Shown here piece by piece: positions 21,713-32,886 of a stretch of 64,000 nucleotides of DNA. The notes under the pieces were generated by a model that searched no databases, was not told the origin of the DNA, and worked only from the letters and a program-made list of their open reading frames with translations. The stretch spans positions 114,714,182-114,778,181 of the forward strand of contig CM057466.1 of NCBI GenBank assembly GCA_030035585.1. Reading direction: 5' to 3'. This DNA comes from Dugong dugon (lineage: Eukaryota; Chordata; Mammalia; Sirenia; Dugongidae). Every line of letters begins with the position of its first letter. Within the stretch, counting starts at the first letter, position 1. A program made the translations under genes and the position numbers.

Positions 21713-21739
21713 TTTTTTTTTTTTTTTTTTACAAAAAGC

Positions 21740-22900
21740 TAGCTATGGGGACCTGGAGGGCTTCATATACTAAGTACAGAAGCTTGGGTAGTAGGGATTT
21801 TGAGCAGAGTGACATGATAGAAGGAGACTTTAAGAAGCCTCCACAGTGGGTGCAGGAAGGTTCGGGGCACAGACTATGGGAGGGGGACTCTCACTTGGAG
21901 AGCTTATACTTGCCAGGTCTTGGGCTTCACCAGCCTGAGCTAGGGGCTTGCAGGTCCCACCAGCCTCGGACCCTATCTTGACTTACGGGATGAAGAATGA
22001 TTTTGAAGAAAACCATTTGGGTACATACGTAGCCTCCTCTGTGACAATGTAGCTTAAATCCTCAATCAACGTGGAGTAAATTGAAGGGTTATGAACTCAT
22101 CAAACAAGACTTGAAATGTTAAAATGGATATTTTAATGTTTTTAAGAAGACGTGGTTGTTAGAACTTTAAAACCAAGGAAATCATGGAGGCCGTTTCTCA
22201 AGCACTGCTGACTGCAGGCTCTTAGAGCGCGGAGCCAACATGGAGCTCATGAACCCTACCCTGACTGGGGTGAGCAGACAGTGGGTGAGCAGAGCCGGTG
22301 GGGCCAGGCCACCGGGAGCAGGGGCCTGGTATTCTTTCCACCCTCCCTGCTTCATGTCGCACCATCGAACATCTGGAACATCTTCTTTCATACATCATTT
22401 GCAACTTCGAATAAAGTTTTAATATAATACCAACGTTACAAGAAATGAGGAAACAGTTACCATCTTTTGAAAGAGCTCCAGCTCTTGGGAATTTCTTGAC
22501 AACAATGAGAAATCTATGTAACTAGTTTCAAAATAAAAATTTACCTTTATTTCTACTGTAGATAGCATCGACTATTTGCCAATAAAACAAGTGTGAAAAT
22601 AGATCCAGCTTTTTGTGCAGAAGGTATACGTGCTTCAAAGGTAGCTGAGAGCGTTAAGAAGCAAAGATGAGGAAGCACACATTTCAGAGGTTTCTATTAA
22701 ATCCCTTTGACTCCCTACAAGTACAAGCTTAGAAAACTCCTTTCCCTTCATAGATATACAGCTCTCTACAAGGCCCTGTGCCCACAAAGAACTCTGCTTT
22801 GTATATCTCAAAGCGTGATCTCCCTAGAAATATTTGGAAATAGAACCTGTAATCTGATTGCTAAAAATATAAACACTTGGGAAAAAAAGGAACTTGGGTT
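21740..22900. other. Unique DNA
   Basis: No repeat family is recognised. The part near 22200-22400 is GC-richer with overlapping 60-70-codon frames on both strands and no recognisable product. Confidence 0.35.
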
Positions 22901-22949
22901 TTAGTTTTATAACCCAAATAATTTTTAGCTGAAGAAAATAATAGAAAAG

Positions 22950-23780
22950 AATAACAGACATAAAACTTTAGCCTGTGTAAATTAAATGGTTCTGCCGCAT
23001 TAACTCCATAAAACCATAATCCTCTCCTCCATAAACTATTACATGCACTGCAACATATCTGATTTATGGGGTGTAGAATCGATGGGAAAAAATTAATGCT
23101 TGAAAAACATATTAGAGACATTATTGAACAGATTTTAATTGAGATTTGATTTCAATGCCCCTTATCCACATGATTAATGGTCTTCCCCTCGACTCCTGCA
23201 AGCTGAAAAGAGAGTCTTTAATATGACAATTAAGTATCTGTCTTTAGGTTTTATGTAGCCCTCCCCCATTCATCACTTCATCAGTACAGTGTGGCTTTTG
23301 TGCAGATTAAATTGAGACTCAATTTTCTCTATTTTCCAGCACTTACTTATGTTTTATGACAAGCACTAAATCAATTTTATGCTATTATTGATTTTTTCTT
23401 AAATGGACACAAACCATTTCGCCTTTTGCCCTTCTTTTCTGCTTCCCTTCCCTTCCTTTCCTCACTGTATGTTTGATATATGGCCAGCTAAAGAAATTTC
23501 TAACGTTTCCTGAGCTTTCCCCAGGCCGTGCCAATTCATTCCATTTTTACAACATCAGAACTGACAAACTTAACCTGGAATTCTAGCTGAACTTATATAT
23601 TGTTGTAATGTGACAAGGGTTGAGAGTCAGGATTTTTTTTTTTCTCTTTCTGAAACAAAAAAGCCTCAAGGTTAATTTATTTCCCTGTAAGTTCTGGCAA
23701 GATTTCCTCTATAATATTGCCTAAATTTTTTGAAGAGAAGCTTAAGCTATAATTTTTCTAACATCCTTGAAGTCTAATTA
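22950..23780. promoter_or_regulatory. Candidate conserved non-coding element cluster
   Basis: Repeat-free and rich in TAAT/ATTA words: GCCGCATTAACTCC, GGGAAAAAATTAATGC, CACATGATTAATGG, GCAGATTAAATTGAGAC and CTATTATTGATTTTTTC. The block lies between decayed L1MB sequence and unique DNA, and its low repeat load over 800 bp supports regulatory constraint. No motif pair points to a specific target gene. Confidence 0.35.
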
Positions 23781-24740
23781 ATATAGCAACAGAGGAAGAA
23801 TCTATTTCCTAGCTTGCAGGGGAAAGGGCATTATCTGTAAGGTGTAATAACTCCTTGGAGATGCATGGCGACAGCTAGCTGTATGCAATGCAATTAAGAA
23901 GCTCCCAGATCTTTGGGGTTTTATCCTCTACGACCTATGGCAAAAATTAACTGCTGCCTTGGGCAAAAGAAGTAAGAATAGGTACATAATTTGTAATCAG
24001 ATAGGATTTTTTCTGAGTGAAGGATTATACACAAAGAACAACAGCTAGCATTACGGGCTGGTGTACAGGTTCCACGTTTATTTAGTGTTTCAACTGCTTG
24101 CCTCTAAAAATATAATCATATTTAAATGCAAATACCCATGTTTTCTTTGCATGTGAATGTAAGTCATACAAATAAGTACAATTACTGCTTGTTATATTCA
24201 AGTCTACAATATTCAATTCTATAGTAGTATACTCAATTCTATAACACATTTTATGTATTTTATTCAAAAATATAAACAGCTAAGCTATGCATAAATGTGA
24301 AGATAACATGCTATTTCTTTCACATCTACAAAAATAAAATATTTGATAACTAGTATTACCTCTGATAAGTAGTATAGTGATACCTTCAATAAAATCTTCA
24401 AAACCATAAAATTTGCAAACCCAAGTAAGGTAGAAATTAAGTGTTTGCTTTAAGCATCTTTATAAAATGTAATATTTGTTTGCCTATAGCATTTGGAGGA
24501 AAAAGAAAAGAGAATGCATAGTCCCCAGGAAGTCAATTTTCTTGAGTGGCTCTGTTTCTTTTTTACTACCTCAAGTGTTCTCAAGAATATTATTCTAAAA
24601 TATTATAAAATGATCTCTGATTTTGAGTTAGCATGCCAGAGAAATGTTCATTAGTACATAGGTTAAAATACACACACGTGCGTGCACACACACCCACTCT
24701 TTTGACATTTGCCGTGGAAAGGAATCCAAGGGTGATTTCT
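23781..24740. other. AT-rich unique DNA
   Basis: No repeat or gene is recognised. The segment 23860-24010 (ACAGCTAGCTGTATGC, GCAATTAAGAAGC) could extend the preceding CNE-like block. Confidence 0.35.
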
Positions 24741-24744
24741 TGTA

Positions 24745-25080
24745 AGAGTTGGGACCCACATGTTATCTCGCACTGACAGACGGCCCTGTTCATGCTCCTC
24801 GGCTGCTGGAAGCAGCCCGCTTGCAGTTGCTGCGCCCCATCCCAGCCCAGGGCCACGTGCCAGTGTGGTTTAGAGGCAGACATGGCTGTGGAGACTCCCA
24901 CAGGCCCTGCGCTGTGGGCCGCATAGGGAAGACGCACGTCAGTAGCACTAACATCAGCTTTCAGGATCACCCAGGGGCTCGTCACTGTAGCCTCTGGATT
25001 TCACGTTCTCGTGAGTTCAGGCGAATAGAGGTAAATATCATGAGTCAGCATTCTCCCTGCAGTTGTCCTTCTGCCTAGCA
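24745..25080. other. GC-rich unique island in AT-rich DNA
   Basis: A sharp rise in GC with several CpGs (GCCGCATAGGG, GACGCACGTCAG, GTTCTCGTGAG, GGCGAATAG). Opposing frames of 109 codons (plus) and 131 codons (minus) are both unrecognised, so neither is called as a gene. It could be a short conserved or regulatory patch. Confidence 0.3.
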
Positions 25081-25396
25081 TAGTGAAAAAGCTCTCTCCT
25101 GAGCTGGGTACAGCGGAGGGGGTCATATATATGTGGGGCAACATGGAAACTATCAACAACAGTTATGACAAAGGGTCGCTGCCCTTGTGTATAAAGAACA
25201 TACGGAGATGGACAAGACAGACACCAGCAGAGGAAACGTTGTAATTCTCAGATGGAAAATTATAAATGGAAAAGAGTTTAAGGACTTGAAGATCTGTTTC
25301 CATTTCGAATGAGCTGTGAAGAGCAACTTGATTGGCTCAGTCTCTTCCAGGAGTTTTCTCTTTTGATAATTAGATCTGCCTTTCTCTGTAGCAAGG
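25081..25396. other. Unique DNA
   Basis: No feature is recognised. Confidence 0.3.
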
Positions 25397-25605
25397 TTTC
25401 TCAGTCTTGGCACTGTTGGCATTAATGTTCTGTACACTGTAGGATGTTGAGCAGCATCCCCAGCCTCTGCACACTAGATGCCAGTGACACCCTCCTACAC
25501 ACATGTGACCATCAAAAATGTCTCCAGACATTGCCAAGTGTCCCCTGGGGGGGAGATTGCCCTCTTAAGAACCTTTGCCAGACAGCAGGACCTTTTGATT
25601 ATATC
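25397..25605 (-). mobile_element. MER20 (hAT-Charlie DNA transposon)
   Basis: Antisense MER20: AAGGTTTCTCAGTCTTGGCAC at the left end, GTAGGATGTTGAGCAGCATCC, CTAGATGCCAGTGACACC, AAAAATGTCTCCAGACATTG, TGTCCCCTGGGGG and a right-end AAGAACCTTTGCC. Nearly full length (about 210 bp). Confidence 0.9.
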
Positions 25606-26250
25606 CACTTAGCAGCCCTATTCTCCGTAAAAAAAAACAAAAAAACAAAAAACCACTCCCTTCCCCAGCGAGGATGACTGGATAAAGTCGAATACCAATG
25701 CAGGTTAAAAAGGAAGCCTATAATTATATATTTTTCCTAATTTAGAAAAAAAAAATTTATGCTTACCATATTGACTTATATTATGTTCTCTAAGCTTCAA
25801 ACAAATCACAAGTGAATAACACTTTATTTGCATGCAATCAACTTTGATCTATCCAATTACATACCACAGAATTTCCAAAAAGAAAAAATCCATTTAAGCT
25901 TTTAACTATTATGAAGTTGCTCAGATAGAAGCAGGCTACACTTATTATACCTCAATGACAGTTACCTCAATAAAAAAGAAAAAAAAAAGTCTCATTAAAT
26001 TATCTAGCTCTAATAGCTGGCTCTTAATTTCCCACAGTGGGTCAGAGGCTCTAACTGTAGCTTTGCTGCCTTTGTCAAGATGTGAAACAGGCTGAGTTAG
26101 AAGTAGGCTTAGGGCTACATGAACTGAGGCAGCCCAGTGTGAGTACTCGGCAACCGAGTCACTCATTAGTCAGTACAGGGAAGTGTAAAACCACCTCAAC
26201 TCAGAGCCAAAGAGAGGTTCTTTGTAAAAATGCCCCTCCTGGAACACACA
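25606..26250. other. AT-rich unique DNA with A-rich simple sequence
   Basis: An AAAAAAACA-type run lies at 25630-25652 and a further A run at 25976-25988. The stretch near 25920-25990 (ACTTATTATACCTCAATGAC and AATAAAAAAG) may be an old L1 tail. Confidence 0.35.
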
Positions 26251-26254
26251 GTAC

Positions 26255-26365
26255 CCACTGACACCCCCGTGGCTTTACAAAGCTGGTTAACTTCCCTGGG
26301 CCTCAGTTTCCTGGCTAGGAAGTTAAGGAGTTACATGACTCACCTTTAGCATTCCTTCCAACTCT
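26255..26365 (-). repeat. MIR SINE fragment
   Basis: GTTAACTTCCCTGGGCCTCAG and TTTCCTGGCTAGGAAGTTAAG are antisense MIR core and tail words. Confidence 0.6.
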
Positions 26366-26644
26366 TTGGTTGTCTAGTTCTACCAATACATCAGTTTAAA
26401 GCTGGAAGTACTAGTGACTCAGACCTCATCAGGGTGTAAGAAGGTACTGAATTTGCTTTAACAGAACTAGAGTCAAAATGACTTGGGGGATTATTCTGCA
26501 ACTGGAAATTTAATACTAGACCAAGTTGTCATTGCATAAACCAAAATTCAAAGATCATGTAAATATGAGATATTTACATTTAAAGAGTCATGCACTCATT
26601 CTCCAAATATTTATTGGGCTTCTATATGTTACAGGCAACATTTC

Positions 26645-26700
26645 ATTCTGTTATACATAAGGTTGCCATGAGTCGGAGCCATCAACAATGACAACAACAT
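26645..26700 (+). mobile_element. RTE/AfroSINE 3' tail fragment
   Basis: TTCTGTTATACATAAGGTTG, CATGAGTCGGAGCCATCAAC and ACAACAACAT form the last 55 bp of an RTE/AfroSINE tail in sense, so this is a very short 5'-truncated insertion. Confidence 0.7.
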
Positions 26701-27071
26701 TACCACAGTGAAAAAGTAGACACAAATACCTTTCTTCTTGCTGCTTAACTTCTGGTAAAAGTAGATAAATTCTAAACAAAATAAATAAGGAAAACACATA
26801 CAATGTTAGATGGAGACAACGTGACATATGCATTAGATGCTGATAACTCTGCATATACCTTAGATGGGGTAAGACTACCTATACAATCCTAGGTAGGGTA
26901 ACACTACATAGAGAAAGTTGAAGCAGGAGTAGGAATAGAGATCATGGGTGTTGGTTGTCATAATGAGGCTTCAGTAAAAGAATTAAGTGCTAGAAAAACA
27001 TAATTAAAAAATCATATTCTATTAATGAAATATACCCTTAAAAAATATGTTCCAAATAAACACTCATTCCC
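26701..27071. other. AT-rich unique DNA
   Basis: No feature is recognised. Confidence 0.3.
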
Positions 27072-27275
27072 AACCAAATACTCATTGCCGTCAACTTGAT
27101 GCCGACTCACAGCAACCCTATAGGAAAGAGTCGAACTGCCCAGTAGGGTTTCCAAGGCTGTAGTCTTTACAGAAGCAGACTGCCAGATCTTTCTCCCGAG
27201 GAGCAGCTGGTGGGTTAGAACAGCCCATCTTTCGGTTAGCAGCCAAGCACTGAACCACTGCGCCCTCAGGGCTCC
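27072..27275 (-). mobile_element. AfroSINE
   Basis: Antisense copy: AACCAAATACTCATTGCCGTC, GCCGACTCACAGCAACCC, GTAGGGTTTCCAAGGCTG, TTAGCAGCCAAGCACTG and CCCTCAGGGCTCC. Complete from tail to head. Confidence 0.9.
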
Positions 27276-28195
27276 TTCTGTTTATAATAGCATGTAACTA
27301 AAATTGGTCTGAAGAATTAAGTTGGTGACAAAAACAGAGCTACTTGATACGCATGTTCTTCAGTTCATAAACTGGTTTTTAAAAGATCCTTCATGTTCAT
27401 GTAAATCGAAGTTGTTTTCTGTTTGACTAGTTTCCATCTACATTTTCTCCATAGCTCCAATTACCCAACTGATTGAGGCAAAAATTGTTTTCTTCTTGAA
27501 CTCTTTGGATCATTGCTGTTCTGCGGGAAGAGCAAATTTTGATTTGTGTCAAATTGGGAGAAAAGCTGTAGGACCCAGAATAAATTTGCCCAAGAAGCCC
27601 TCTTACTGTGTGTGACAACTCTCAAAGTCGTACAGCAGACATCAGCAGTGGCATTTGAAGAGGCATTAGAGGACTAAGGTCCCCTTTAGACCATCTCCCT
27701 GGCATCCCACGCAGCCAGCTGAGGGGTCAGCATCTAGCTAGCCCTTCATGCCTTTTCCCTGTCCTCTTTCCACCCTTAGTCCCAGCGTCCTCCCTACTTT
27801 TCCTGATCCCCTCCCCCATCGTCACATCCACCACCCACTCACATTCATCATGCATCCTTTCTACCCCCACAGCCCAGCACACATTCCTTTGGGTCTGGAA
27901 AGTGGCATTTAAACGATGGAATCCCCTGGATCAGTGAGGACATTGACAGCTCAGCTGGTCACCAGTCCAGAGGAAAGCTCTGGAGTCCAAGTGGCTGTTA
28001 GCATCGCCATGCCTTTGCTATGGGCCATTTAAAGATATCCTCTGGCTGCCCGCTGCTGCAGTCTCCCCTGGCCAGGCTACTTCTCTCCATCCTTCTTCAA
28101 GGTGCTGCATAGCAATTGCACAAGCAGTTACTCAGAAACTTGGGAACAGGGAACAGGGAAGAGGGAGTGAGCAGGCTGGGAGGAGGGGCCAGGGC
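27276..28195. other. Unique DNA, pyrimidine-rich in part
   Basis: The segment 27720-27900 is a long C/T-rich run on the plus strand (for example CCTGATCCCCTCCCCCATCG). No repeat family or exon is recognised. Confidence 0.35.
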
Positions 28196-28197
28196 CC

Positions 28198-28252
28198 AAA
28201 AAAAAAAACCAAAAAAAAAACCCATTGCCATTGAGTCGATTCCGACTCATGG
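28198..28252 (-). mobile_element. 5'-truncated AfroSINE tail
   Basis: A long A-rich lead (AAAACCAAAAAAAAAACCC) is followed by ATTGCCATTGAGTCGATTCCG and then non-SINE DNA. Only the last 35-40 bases of the SINE were copied. It stands just upstream of a GC-rich block. Confidence 0.8.
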
Positions 28253-28559
28253 AAACCCAGGCACTTAGGCGCTACAGCAGGGCAAGTGGCTGTGACCCCT
28301 TTCTTTCCGCAACAATCTGTTACTCCTTCCTAAGTCCCTTTCCCCCACCGCGGCCCCGGCGGCCAATCAAGGGGCAGCTTAATGAGGTCACAGCAGCTCA
28401 AACTGAGTCAGGCGAAGAATCTCCCTCTCAGATCCTAGGAAGAGCAGCAGGGGCGGTGGCAGCCAGAGAAACACCTTAACTCAGCTCGGAGAAGGGCGGC
28501 AGGGACCACCTTCAGAGTGCAGCTGGAGTCTCGGAGGCTGTGTGCCTCCGCTGTTAGAA

Positions 28560-28960
28560 ATATGTGGAGAAATTACCTATCATTCCCTGTAGAGACATCC
28601 AGCTACTCTCCCAGCCGGGCTTTCAGCGCGGTGATAATATGCTCCTATCAGTTTTAATAGCCCCATGCTGGATTCAGGAGGTATTATGGATTGTACAGCA
28701 AGCATATTGTCATTAAATTAAATTTTCAGAGCATCCCCCAGCCCATCACAAATACCGCAGAGAGTCATCATAATCGGTTCTCAACACATGTGTAATTGCC
28801 TTCAGCTGGCGTTTTTTACAGTTGACATTGTTCAGCACTGATAAGGTGATTGGTGATTTGAATACACAGCTTGTTTCATAGCTGCCGTAATTGAAATATG
28901 GTATGTGTGAATGGAAGATTACATTAAGACCTCGGATAATCACCTGACACGAGAGTAATT
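28560..28960. promoter_or_regulatory. Candidate conserved non-coding element / enhancer
   Basis: A repeat-free block dense in homeodomain words: AGTTTTAATAGCCCC, TTGTCATTAAATTAAATTTTC, TGTGTAATTGCC, GCCGTAATTGAAATATGG, TAATCACCTGACACG and GAGAGTAATTGAG. It also has E-box-like CACCTG and CACATGTG. It directly abuts the CpG-rich patch at 28980. This is the most enhancer-like sequence of the window. Function and conservation are inferred. Confidence 0.45.
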
Positions 28961-28979
28961 GAGTCTACAATCTGCCACT

Positions 28980-29340
28980 GAGTCTCTCAGGGGGGGCGAA
29001 ATGAGAGGAAGCCAGGAGCCCCCCTCGCTGTGGCTGGCTCCTAGTGCCAGCTCGCTCCAGAACGGGGCCAGGCTGCAGGGCGCCGGGCTGACACACGGGG
29101 GACGAGGGACGACTGTCCCCGCGGGAGGGGCGGGCTCCAGCCCAAGGGCGCCCCCCTTCCAGTTTGGGAACGCTTCTCACGTCTTCCACTGCCCTGACAC
29201 CAGCCTTTATGACAATATCGAGTGCAGGTGGCACAAAGAGCAGGCGCCCTCCCGGCTCCGGTCTGTCTCAGCCTCTGCTCTGGGCGTCCTGCCTGCTCCT
29301 CCTCTGCCTCCTCAGGGCGCACACTCCTCCTGCTCAGGTC
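28980..29340. promoter_or_regulatory. CpG-rich patch, possible CpG island
   Basis: I count about 21 CpGs in roughly 350 bp at high GC, far above the rest of the window (CCCGCGGGAGGGGCGGG at 29118, GGGCGCCGGGC at 29078). A GC-box (GGGGCGGG) is present. Weaker CpG density runs on to about 29650. Overlapping long frames (29041-29709 minus, 222 codons; 28959-29363 plus, 134 codons) are the low-stop-codon effect of GC-rich DNA and have no recognisable domain. It could be a lncRNA promoter or an orphan island. Confidence 0.45.
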
Positions 29341-29649
29341 ACCTGGTGCACAGGCCACCTTAGCACCTGGCTGGGAGAATTCCAGGCGAGCATTCCTGCC
29401 TGGAGGCCTGGAACTGTGGGAAAGGCATAAGCAGAGCTGGCTCCCTGGTACCCAGGCCTGGGGCGCAGCCATTGTCTTCTCAGCGGACCGCGGCCAGCAC
29501 ATCGCTCGGTGCTGGTGCCTTCTGGTGGAAGGCTTCCTGCCAACCTGGCATCCCTGCTCTACTCTCAGGAACGGAAGCATAAAATAATGGATTGTACAGT
29601 TCTCCTCACCGTGCGGTGAGTGCGCCACAAACCCCAGGCCCGGAGGCCT

Positions 29650-30605
29650 GGTTACAGAGAATTTTACTGAATTCACCACGGAAGACAGCTTATCCACTCT
29701 ACATATCAAATTTAGATAGCATTGCTAATTTCAACATCATTGACAAACAATGGGGAGACAGAAACTACACGCAGAATGTTTTATTTTTTTCACAGTAAAA
29801 ATAAAAACAAAAACCCGGGACATTTTTGCTTTTTACAAAATCTTCAACCCACCTCCATAAATTACTTTTTAAAATTGCAAATACCATTTTATTTAAAAAC
29901 TGAGTTCACCGTTTAAACATACAGCCAAATACAGGAAGTGAAAAACCAGGGTGAAGGTAGGTACAGCGTTTTAACAGATCCTCAACTTACTATCTCTACC
30001 CTGGGACAGAAGCAAAGAGACACGTTATGAGAGGGACTGGAAAGGTATCTCAGGCTTGGTTCTGTACATCTTGGCTTCTGCCCTCGGTGCACCGATTCTC
30101 TAGGAGGGGAGTCAACTGTGCCCACGTGTAGCCACGGCCCAGAGTGGCAAAGCGGTGATGCTGAGGCACTGTTCCTAGAGAGACTTTGGAATGAGGGCTT
30201 TGCCCCATGAGGAACCTCGTCCGGCGCCCTGCGGAGTCTGCGGGAGGCTACATGGATGCACAAGGCGGCTGGATGCATACATCCGACGGGCTGCCTGGGA
30301 GAACCTCTAAGGTTCTCCTGGCCCCGGTTCCATAGCCCTCAATCGAGGTTTACAAGAGCAGAACCGTGCTGGCTTCCCCAGGAACAACGGCTGAGGGCGC
30401 TCAGCTCCTGTGCCGAACACCGGGCCACTGAGATCAGAGACGCTGCCTCTGCTCCACTTTTGGCATCCACTGCGCACATTCAGCATGTCGCTGAGCATCT
30501 GTGCAATGTGATTCTCTGAGGATAAAACAAGTACATAATTGTGCATTTACTCATTTTATCCCCCTTGTCAATCTTCTCACAATTATGTCCTCCACACCTG
30601 TAAGG
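29650..30605. other. Unique DNA, partly CpG-containing
   Basis: 29650-29950 is AT-rich. 30030-30440 has scattered CpGs (CCGGCGCCCTGCGG at 30221). No exon or repeat is recognised. Confidence 0.35.
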
Positions 30606-30610
30606 CAAAA

Positions 30611-30822
30611 TAACCAAACCAATTGTCCTAGAGTCAACTCCAACTCACAGCGACCCCAAACGTGTCAGAGTAGACCTCTGCTCCATAGGGTTTTGAATGG
30701 ATGATTTTTCGAAAGTAGATCACTGGGTCTTTTTCTTCCAAGGCGCCTCTGGGTGGACTTGAACCTCCAACCTTTCTGTTAGCAGCCAAGCATATTAATC
30801 TTTTGGGCCACCCAGGGACTTC
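30611..30822 (-). mobile_element. AfroSINE
   Basis: Antisense copy of the CTGGGTGGTG-headed type: GAGTCAACTCCAACTCACAG, GTCAGAGTAGACCTCTGC, AGGCGCCTCTGGGTGGAC and GGCCACCCAGGGACTTC. Confidence 0.9.
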
Positions 30823-31014
30823 TGTACCTGTACCTGGTACATCATTTTCTGTGTGTGAAATTAATGAAAGAATGATAGGGAGAAGTAAAACCTTGTTGAT
30901 CCTACAAAAATTGGTAAAACATAAATTCACACCATCCCTTACCAAAACTGACATAGTCTACATCTTGTGAATTTTAAATACTGACTTGAAGGGTCTTTAG
31001 CTACTGATTGTATA

Positions 31015-31245
31015 GAACGATAGGAGCTAACATTCATGGAGCTATGGTAGGAACTGTTCCAAATACACCTCTGAGATTAGCTAAATTAATCTTGACAACC
31101 ACCCCATGAGGTGTGTATTATTATGGTCCCTAGTATACAGGTGAGTAGGTTCAGACATAAGGAGTGTGTAATGCTCCCAGGGAATTCAGCTTGTGCAGAG
31201 GGTCACGGCTAGATTGGAACCCAACTCTATGCCTCTAACCAGGCC
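31015..31245 (+). repeat. MIR SINE
   Basis: GAGCTAACATTCATGGAGC, AACCACCCCATGAGGTGTG, TATACAGGTGAGTAGGTTC and GGCTAGATTGGAACCCAAC follow the MIR core-to-tail order. Confidence 0.65.
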
Positions 31246-31264
31246 ACTGAAGAAGCCAGAGCGG

Positions 31265-31480
31265 CTGGGAAGGGAGTGGCTTTCACTAAGCACCTATTAC
31301 GGATTTTATATTCATCATTTCTTTGGACCCTCATCAGAAATGCAAAAGTTACGTTTTCATAAAATTCGTGTGGAAACTGAGGTAACAAAAGGGACAATAA
31401 CTAGCTCAAGTTCACAAAGCTGGTAAACAATGCGGCTGAGATACGGAGTCCAGGTTCCCAGACATTGCACATATCTGTCT
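31265..31480 (+). repeat. MIR SINE
   Basis: A second sense MIR right behind the first: CACTAAGCACCTATTACGG, GTGGAAACTGAGGTAAC, CTAGCTCAAGTTCACAAAGC and GGAGTCCAGGTTCCCAGAC. Confidence 0.6.
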
Positions 31481-31950
31481 CCAGGATGAGGGAGAGGCAT
31501 GCAGGTAAGCGGGGCCTCACTCACACACCAAGTCCAGTGGTAGTGTGGCGTGGCCAGCAAATTTCCATCTATTCTTCCTACTGGCCACAGCAAATGTCCT
31601 ATCTTAATAAACTTAGCACAAATTGGTACCAGGAGACACCTTCAGGACCCGTTCCTTCACCCCCCACCCCTTACTGCCAACCATAAGTCCTATATAGAAA
31701 TTCTGGCTCATCACTGTCTGAATTAATTTCCTTCTGGAATAAAATTTATTTAAACTTTGATTGCATATGTTCTATGAAAATGGAATGATAGTGGTTTTAA
31801 AAGAATACAACTAACAAAGGTTTCCACGATTTTGGATACTTCTGCCTTCCAAACCAAACATATTTTTTCCTTAAAAACCCATGCATTTTCTCCATTCTAC
31901 AAAGTAAACACAGAGCTGCTAGTGCTGTATTGCTATTAACAAGGGATAAA
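31481..31950. other. Unique DNA
   Basis: No feature is recognised. This is the flank of the L1 insertion. Confidence 0.3.
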
Positions 31951-31967
31951 GAGTGCTGCCATTTTGG
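31951..31967 (+). repeat. L1 target-site duplication, left copy
   Basis: GAGTGCTGCCATTTTGG, repeated exactly at 39534-39550. It marks the ends of the L1 insertion. Confidence 0.95.
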
Positions 31968-32886
31968 GTTTTTTTTCCCCCATACAAAAATTTATGCATA
32001 CATTGTTATGTGACTCTAATTGCTCTCCCCATACTGTGACAGCACACTTCTCCTTTCCACCCCTGATGCCCCATGTCCATTCAACCAGCTCCTAACCCTC
32101 TCTGCCTTCCCATCTCACCTCCGGACTGAAGCTGCCCATTTAGTCTCTTGTATCCACTTGAGCTAAGAGGCACACTCCTCACAAGTATCACTTTATGTCC
32201 CACTGTCCAGTCCAATCCCCGTCTGAAGAGTTGGCCTCAGAAATTATTTTAATTATGGGCTGATAGAGAATCCAGGGGACATACTTTCCGGGGTTCCTCC
32301 AGTCTCAGTCAGACCATTAAGTCTAGTCTTCTTACTAGAATTTGAGTTCTGCCCCACACCTTTCTCCTGCTCCATCTGGGACTCTCTCTTGTGTTCCCTG
32401 TCAGGGCGGTCATTGGTAGAAGCCAGGCACCATCTAGTTCTTCTGGTCGCAGGCTGATGAAGTCTCTGGTTTATGTGGCCCTTTCTGTCTCTTGGGCTAA
32501 TACTTTCCTTGTGTCTTTGGTGTTCTTCATTCTCCTTTACTCCAGGTGGTTGGGACCAACTGATGCATCTTAGATGGCCACTTGCAAGCTTTTAAGACCC
32601 CAGACGCCACTTACCAAAGTAGGATGCAGAACATTTTCTTAAGAAGCTTTGTTATGCCAATTGACTTAGATGTCCCCTGAAAGCATGGTCCCCAGACCCC
32701 TATCCCTGCTACTCTGTCCCTCAAAGTGTTTGTATTCAGGAAACTTCTTAGCTTTGGTTTAGTCCAGTTGTCACTGACTTCCCCTGTAGTGTGTGCTGTC
32801 CTTCCGTTCACCTTCACCTAAGATAATTCTTATCTACTATCTAGTTAGTAAATACCCCTCACCCTCCTTTCCCACCCTCGTAACCA
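31968..32886 (-). other. L1 3' UTR
   Basis: Non-coding part after the ORF2 end. Its last ~370 bp recur in the truncated copies at 5383 and 20577, confirming family membership. It is long for an L1 3' UTR. Confidence 0.7.

Noticed and set aside
21713-21730. 18-T run as a terminator or antisense retrocopy tail
   Set aside because: It follows a sense L1MB 3' end and nothing on the minus strand resembles a processed copy; treated as simple sequence.
29041-29709. 222-codon minus-strand protein
   Set aside because: It lies in GC- and CpG-rich DNA where stops are rare, overlaps long frames on the other strand, and shows no domain, signal peptide or repeat pattern.
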